A DNA stretch of 64,000 nt from Phocoena phocoena (lineage: Eukaryota; Chordata; Mammalia; Artiodactyla; Phocoenidae). Location of the stretch: contig NC_089236.1 of assembly GCF_963924675.1 (NCBI RefSeq), positions 60,597,306 through 60,661,305 on the forward strand. The letters are read 5' to 3'. Positions 58,435 to 64,000 of the stretch are shown here, piece after piece. Under the pieces are notes generated by a model. The model worked only from the letters and a program-made list of their open reading frames with translations, made no database searches and was not told the origin of the DNA. How positions within the stretch are numbered: position 1 is the stretch's first letter; each line of letters starts with the position of its first letter. The position numbers and the translations under genes are program-made.

Positions 58435-58846
58435 TCTTTTTTTTTTAAGTCCAGGACCAGATGGCTTCACAGGCAAATTCTTTTTCTCTTTTTTTGTAAA
58501 TTACTTAATTAATTTTTTGGGGGGGCTGCATTGGGTATTTGTTGCCACACACAGGCTTTCTCTAGTTGCGGTGAGCAGGGCTCCTCTTCACTGCAGTGCG
58601 TGGGCTTCCCATTGCGGTGGCTTCTCTTGTTGCAGAGCACAGGCTCTAGGCATGCGGGCTTCAGTAGTTGCAGCACACAGGCTCAGTAGTTGCAGTTTGC
58701 GGGCTCTGGAGCACACGCTCAGTAGTTGTGGTGCACAGGCTTACTTGCTCCGCAGCATGTGGGATCTTCCTGGACCAGGGACCGAACCCATGTCCCTTGC
58801 ATTGGCAGGCTGATTCTCAACAGCTGCACCACCAGGGAAGTGCCCA
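58435..58846 (-). mobile_element. Long CHR-type SINE with a 34-nt L1-derived 3' extension, antisense
   Basis: The SINE body occupies about 58,525-58,840, ending ccaccagggaag. In SINE orientation it continues past its A/T tail into a 34-nt segment (58,447-58,480) that is antisense L1 ORF2. Read on the plus strand this segment gives [12 protein letters not shown] second A-rich tail follows. Flanking direct repeats tggtgcctgatcctttt (58,418-58,434) and tggtgtatgatcctttt (58,847-58,863) enclose everything, so SINE and extension arrived as one insertion. The extension matches the local L1 at 59,061-59,094 in 31 of 34 positions; the source was probably another L1 copy. Confidence 0.85.
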
Positions 58847-58863
58847 TGGTGTATGATCCTTTT

Positions 58864-59417
58864 AATGTGCTGCTGGATTCTGCTTGCTAGTATTTTGTTG
58901 AGGATTTTTGCATCTATGTTCATCAGTGATACTGGCCTCAGGATTATGATATCAGGATGATGGTGGCCTCGTAGAATGAGTTTGGGAGTGTTCCTCCCTC
59001 TGCTATATTTTGGAAGAGTTTGAGAAAGATACGTGTTAGCTCTTCTCTAAATGTTTGATAGAATTCGCCTGTGAAGCCGTCTGGTCCTGGTCTTCTGTTT
59101 GTTGGAAAATTTTTAATCACAGTTTCAATTTCATTGCTTGTGATTGGTCTGTTTATATTTTCTATTTCTTCCTGGTTCAGTCTTAGAAGGTTTTGCTTTT
59201 CTATGAATTTGTCCATTTCTTCCAGGTTGTCCATTTTATTGGCATATAGTTGCTTGTAGTAATCTCTCATGATCCTTTGTATTTCTGCAGTGTCAGTTGT
59301 TACTTCTCCATTTTCATTTCTAATTCTATTGATTTGAGTCTTGTCCCTTTTTTTCTTGATGAGTCTGGCTAATGGTTTATCAATTTTGTTTATCTTCTCA
59401 AAGAACCAGCTTTTAGT
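58864..59417 (-). pseudogene. L1 ORF2, start of reverse-transcriptase domain, broken
   Basis: The minus strand reads [40 protein letters not shown] and [18 protein letters not shown], then [20 protein letters not shown] after a frame break. The upstream limit, near cagcttttagtttt at 59,417, falls roughly 250 residues into a normal ORF2. The endonuclease domain is absent. Confidence 0.92.
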
Positions 59418-59505
59418 TTTGCTTTACAATGGTGTGTTAGTTTATGCTTTATAACAAAGTGAATCAGCTATGCATATACATGTATCCCCATATCTCTCCC
59501 CATAT
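59418..59505 (-). other. L1 3'-UTR-like segment in place of the ORF2 5' part
   Basis: gctttacaatggtgtgttag, ttataacaaagtgaatcagc and tatccccatatctc repeat the element's own 3' UTR at 56,062-56,142 with few differences. Here the segment lies between ORF1 and the middle of ORF2. Confidence 0.88.
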
Positions 59506-60450
59506 GTATGTTCCTATTATCATTTTCTTAATTGTTTTGGGTTTGTTATTGTAGGTCTTTTCCTTCTCTTGTGTTTCCTGCCTAGAGAAGTTCCTTTAGC
59601 ATTTGTTGTAAAGCTGGTTTGGTGGTGCTGAATTCTCTTAGCTTTTGCTTGTCTGTAAAGGTTTTAATTTCTCTGTTGAATCTAAATAAGATCGTTTCTG
59701 GATAGAGTAGTCTTGGTTGTAGGTTTTTCCTTTTCATCACTTTAAATATGTCCTGGCACACCCTTCTGGCCTACAGAGTTTCTGCTGAAAGGTCAGCTGT
59801 TAACCTTATGGGGATTCCCTTGTATGTTATTTGTTGCCTTTCCCTTGCTGCTTTTAATATTTTTTCTTTGCATTTATTTTTTGATACTTTGATTAATATG
59901 TCTTGGCATGCTTCTCCTTGGATTTATCCTGTATGGCCTCTCTGAGCTCCCTGGATTTGATTGACTATTTCCTTTCCCATGTTAGGGAAGTTTTCTACTA
60001 TAATCTCTTCAAATATTTTCTCAGACCCTTTGATTTTCTTTTCTACTTCTGGTACCCCTGTAATTCCAATGTTGGTGCATTTAATGTTGTCCCAGATGTC
60101 TCTCAGACTGTCCTCAATTCTTTTCATTCTTTTTTCTTTATTCTGCTCTGCAGTAGTTATTTCCACTATTTTATCTTCCAGGTCACTTATCCATTCTTCT
60201 GCCTCAGTTATTCTGCTATTGATTCTTTCTAGAGAATTTTTAATTTCATTTGTTCTGTTGTTTATCATTGTTTGTTTGCACTTTAGTTCTTCTTGGTCTT
60301 TGTTAAATGTTTCTTGTATTTTCTCCATCCTCTTTCCAAGATTTTGGATCATCTTTACTATCATTACACTGAATTCTCTTTCAAGTAGGCTGCCTATTTC
60401 CTCTTCATGTGTTTGGTCTGGTGGTATCTTCCCTTACTCCTTCATCTGCT
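59506..60450 (-). pseudogene. L1 ORF1 with inter-ORF spacer, broken
   Basis: The longest open segment, minus 59,924-60,364, gives a coiled-coil-rich stretch (LERINSRITEAEEWISDLED) and the start of the RNA-binding domain (NIGITGVPEVEKK), ending IQGAQRGHTG at a premature stop. Beyond it the C-terminal ORF1 sequence is still recognisable (GIPI and LTADLSAET-like codons near 59,780-59,830) in shifted frames. ORF1 protein is the L1 RNA-binding trimer. The 205-codon plus-strand frame here is only its antisense shadow. Confidence 0.88.
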
Positions 60451-62377
60451 GTGTATTTGTCTTCTTTTGCTTAACTTACTGTGTTTGGGGTCTCCTTTTA
60501 GCAGGCTGCAGGTTTATAGTTCCCATTGTTTTTGGTGTCTGTCCCCAGTGGGTAAGGTTGGTTCAGTGGATTGTGTAGGCTTCCTGGTGGAGGAGACTGC
60601 TGCCTGTGTTCTGGTGGGTGGGGCTGGATCTTGTCTTTCTGGTGCACAGGGCCACGTCAGTGGTGTGTTTTGGGGTGTCTGTGAACTTATGATTTTAGGC
60701 AGCCTCTCTGCTAATGGGTGGAGTTGTGTTCCTCTCTTGCTAGTTTGGCATGGTGTGTCCAGTACTGGAGCTTGCTGGCTGTTGGGTGGAGCTGCATCTT
60801 AGCGTTGAGACAGAGATTTCTGGGAGAGGTCTCGCTGATTGCTATTACATGAGGCCAGGAAGTCTCTAGTGGGCCAGTGTCCTGAACTTGGCTCTCCACC
60901 TCAGAGGCTCAGACCTGACATCAGGCTAGAACACCGAGACCCTGTCATCCACAGGGCTCAGAAGAAATGGGAGAAAAAAAGAAAGAAAAAACAATAATAA
61001 AAAAACAATAATTAAAAAGTAAAATAAAATAATATAATTAAAATTAAAAAAATTATTAAAATAAAAAATTTTGAAAAGGAAGAGAGCCACCAAATCAATA
61101 AACAAATCCACCAATTATAACAAATGCTAAAAACTACACTAAGATAAACATAAAGGTCAGAAACAAGTCAGTTGTAGACAGCAAACCCCAGGTCTACTGT
61201 TGCTCCCGAAGTCCACTGCCTCAATTTGGGATGATTCGTTGTCTATTCAGGTATTCCACAGTTGCAGGATACCTCAAGTTGATTGTGGGGATTTAATCCG
61301 CTGCTCTTGAGGCTGCACGGAGAGATTTCCCTTCCTCTTCTTTGTTCGCACAGCACCTGGGGTTCAGCTTTGGTTTTGGCCCCACCTCTGTGTGTAGGTC
61401 GCCCTCAGGCTTCTATTCTGCCCAGACAGGATGGGGTAAAGCAGTGGCTGATTAGGGGGCTCTGACTCACTGAGGTTGGGGGAGGGAGGGACATTGTAGT
61501 TATAATTGGAATGCGGGGCCAGCCTTCGGCAGCAGAGGCCAGCATGATGTTGCATGAGCCTGTGATGCGCCGTGTGTTTTCCCAGGGAAGTTATCCCTGG
61601 ATCACGGGGATTCTTGATGGCTGCAGCAGCTGTGTTAGCCTTTCATGCCCATCTCTGGTGTCCGTGCCGATAGCCGTGGCTCATTCCCATCTCTGAAGTT
61701 CATTTAAGTGGTGCTCTACCTTCTGTGGGCAGACAGGGAAGGGATCCCCTCTCCTCGTGCACCTTGAAACAGTGGTCTCCTGCCTCTTAGTCAGGTCCAG
61801 AGTTTTCTCTGGGCTCCCTCCCGGCTAGCTGTGGCGCACCAGCGCCCCATTCAGGCTGGGTTCACGCCGCCAACCCCAGTCCTCTCCCTGCGCTCCGACC
61901 GAAGCCCAAGCCTCAGCTCCCAGCCCCCACCCATCCCAGTGGGTGAGCAGAGAAGCCTCCCAGGCTGGTGAGTGCTGGTTGGCACCGATCCTCCATACAG
62001 TAATCTCTCTGCTTTGCCCTCTGCACACCTGCTGCTGTGCTCTCCTCCGTGGCCCCGAAGCTTCCGCCCTCCTCCACCCACAGTCTCCACCTGTGAAGGG
62101 GCTTCCTAGTGTGTGGAAACCTTTCCTCCTTCACAGCTCCCTCCCACTGGTGCAGGTCCTATCCCTATTCTTTTGTCTCTGTTTATTCTTTTTTCTTTTG
62201 CCCTACCCAGGTACGTGGGGAGTTTCTTGCCTTTTGGGAGGTCTGAGGTCTTCTGCCAGTGTTCAGTAGGTGTTTTGTAGGAGTTGTTCCACGTGTAGAT
62301 GTATTTCTGATGTATCTATGGGGAGGAAGGTGATCTCCATGTCTTACTCCTCCACCATCTTGAAGGTCCTCCTGCAG
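60451..62377 (-). promoter_or_regulatory. L1 5' UTR (internal promoter region), antisense
   Basis: A GC-richer stretch with an internal A-rich block (60,975-61,080, T-rich in L1 sense) runs to the L1 5' start at about 62,377. L1 5' UTRs carry an internal RNA polymerase II promoter. The short complement of caagatggtgg near the end matches the YY1-binding start of L1 5' UTRs. Whether this copy is active cannot be told. Short frames on both strands are not supported. Confidence 0.8.
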
Positions 62378-62382
62378 TTTCT

Positions 62383-62600
62383 TTTTATCCATTCATCTTC
62401 TGATGAGCTTTTGAGTTGTTTCCAGAGTTTTGCTATTATAAAAAAGTTGTTATGAACATTGAAGCACAAGTCTTTGTGGATATTCATTTTCATTTATCTT
62501 ATATAATTACCTGCGAGAGGAATTAATTTTATAAGAAACTACAGAACAGTTCTTCAGTGTGGTATTTCCCATCTTTTATATTTTTACCTTTGCATGTATA
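62383..62600 (-). mobile_element. Old L1 ORF2-end fragment, antisense
   Basis: tttttatccattcatcttct, gagcttttgagttgtttcc, agttgttatgaacattgaag and acaagtctttgtggatattc follow the antisense end of an older L1. It directly adjoins the 5' end of the young L1. Confidence 0.7.
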
Positions 62601-64000
62601 TATATGTATTCATATATATATGAAAATTACTATTTATCTACCTATCTGTGAAAAGTGCTATCCAATAAAGCTCACAGTTGGTATGATATAGAATATGCTA
62701 ATCAATACTGTACATGGATATTTATATGTAAATATTATACTTTATATACTAATTTATAATCACTGTTATTTCTCCAATTTATGCAATGTTTGTCTATCCC
62801 TGTGTAGTAAAATGTTTTACAAGATTATTCTGATGAATTTTAATGTATTAACATTATTTGTTTAATCAGTAACTTTTTAAATTGATTTTTTTATTATAAG
62901 AATCTTACAAAGTATTTTTATACTTAATCTTGATGTGCATTTCTAATTAAGTCCTCCAGATAAATTACTAAATATAACATTTGGTCAAATAAAATGAATA
63001 CTGTTTAAAAGAGTTACAAATTATGTTGCAGGAACCACAGACCCCATTCCATTTTCACAAGAAGTAGTTGAGGCAGTCATGCATGGAGTGGCTCTTTAAC
63101 CCACCCTGTTGCCTAGAATTTGAAAAGGAACTATATTTTTGAAAACTCTACAAGATATTTGTTTTATTTTACGTTCATTTAGCTAAATAAAAGCCTAAAA
63201 TAAAAAATTTTAATATGTACACTTCTGACCTCATATTCTTCCTTCACTCAGCTTTATTTTCTATATAGGTTGTTAATTTTTAGCCATTTGAATTAGAGTT
63301 GACCTCATAAACTAGAATTATCTCCCATATATGTCTTGAATATTTTTATCCAATTTAATTTTTTCCTTGTTTACTATATGGAAATTTAAAGGCCTGCATT
63401 TTAAAATTTCATTAATAATTTATATCAATTATTTTTCCCATTTAAATGTTCATTTATTTTATGTTTATTCATATATGATATAAATAGATCGTTTCATCAT
63501 CTTTATTCAAAGAATCTCTAATATAATAGAAAGTTATATTGATAATAAAAAAATTCACATACTTTGTGTCGGATATTTTAGTCTATTCTTATGAGCATTT
63601 TATTTTTATTTCAGAACCATACTGCCTACAGTGTATTTTTATATTTAGAAGTACATGCTTCTCACCATATTTTTTTTTCCAAAATTGTGTTGACTATTTT
63701 CAAATATTTGTTATATAATGTATGTTAATCTGTAATTTTCATGAGTCACTGATTTGATTAATTAAGGAAGATGTTAAAACCAGTTTTAAGAACATTTAAT
63801 GAGTTAGGTATTTTTGGACCATTTAATAGTAGAGTTTTAGGAAAAGAATGTGAGAGGAGATGCAAAACTGATTAAATAACAACAGAGCAATAAGCAATGA
63901 CCTTTGGAGTTTTCTTTCTCACTGGACAGAAATCATTGATGTCTACAATAGATAAATATCTACCTGTTAACCTCTGCTTGTACTGAGCTGTGGGATAGCT
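62601..64000. other. AT-rich spacer to window end, nothing recognised
   Basis: A short AT/CATATA run lies at 62,597-62,625. No exon, RNA gene or classified repeat was seen. Confidence 0.5.

Larger units (their letters stand above)
56025..62377 (-). mobile_element. Young cetartiodactyl-type L1, antisense, chimeric and broken
   Basis: From left to right the plus strand shows a T-run (56,025-56,036), the complement of the polyadenylation signal at 56,043-56,048, the 3' UTR, ORF2, ORF1, a GC-richer 5' UTR, and ctcctccaccatcttgaagg at 62,350-62,369. That last word is the complement of the usual L1 5' start (caagatggtggagga). Both ends are therefore present, yet I find no clean target duplication. 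Inside are two SINEs, a deletion in ORF2 and a 3'-UTR-like segment where the ORF2 5' third should be. It cannot make functional proteins. Confidence 0.9.

Noticed and set aside
72..58840. Regularly similar repeats suggesting an array (CRISPR-like)
   Set aside because: They are dispersed SINEs of 110-350 bp with their own target duplications, in a mammalian genome.
59961..60578. 205-codon plus-strand ORF
   Set aside because: It is the antisense of L1 ORF1; the minus strand carries the recognisable coiled-coil protein.
62143..62160. GC-richer stretch resembling a CpG-island promoter of a host gene
   Set aside because: It lies within the L1 5' UTR, which explains the composition.

Overview
This window looks like a piece of a cetacean (whale or dolphin) nuclear genome. 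It is AT-rich and contains no protein-coding exon, rRNA gene or functional tRNA gene that I can support. The host assignment rests on eleven tRNA-derived SINEs of the CHR type that typify Cetartiodactyla. Ten of them carry the cetacean head motif gcttccctggtgg (or its complement ccaccagggaagc). It also rests on a relatively young L1 whose ORF2 and 3' UTR look cetartiodactyl. I named families from memory of their consensus sequences; nothing was run against a repeat library.

Layout: 1-9 kb is AT-rich spacer with two short CHR SINEs, MIRs, an old L1 tail and a probable antisense LTR. 9-16 kb holds a (GA)n(TG)n microsatellite, a solo LTR with 5-bp target duplications, a hAT-like DNA transposon relic, an L1 relic, a SINE and two L2 tails. 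16-27 kb has old antisense L1 tails, MIRs and three long SINEs. 27.7-29.7 kb is an antisense L1 ORF2 relic beside a C-rich minisatellite. 30-39 kb is mostly unrecognised AT-rich DNA with one MLT1-like LTR. 39-44 kb has two SINEs, LTR-like sequence and an old L1. 46.6-49.1 kb is an L1 whose 5' UTR is joined directly to the 3' half of ORF2. 50.5-54.4 kb is an old L1 interrupted by other elements, followed by a MIR inserted into a MIR. 56.0-62.4 kb is the youngest L1, antisense, reaching the L1 5' end but with its ORFs broken. 62.6-64 kb is unrecognised.

There is no operon-like cooperation between genes here. The sequence records L1 activity: L1 machinery copied itself and moved SINE RNAs, leaving clean 9-15 bp target-site duplications around most SINEs. 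The observation I rate highest is that two long SINEs (20.50-20.82 kb and 58.43-58.85 kb) carry extra sequence beyond their own A-rich tail, followed by a second poly(A) and the target duplication. This fits SINE RNAs that read through to a downstream T-run and were then polyadenylated and retrotransposed (SINE 3' transduction). Other points are a chimeric L1 in which a 3'-UTR fragment replaces the endonuclease-coding part of ORF2, and a 42-bp duplication inside a SINE. I found no CRISPR array, defence system or novel gene cluster.
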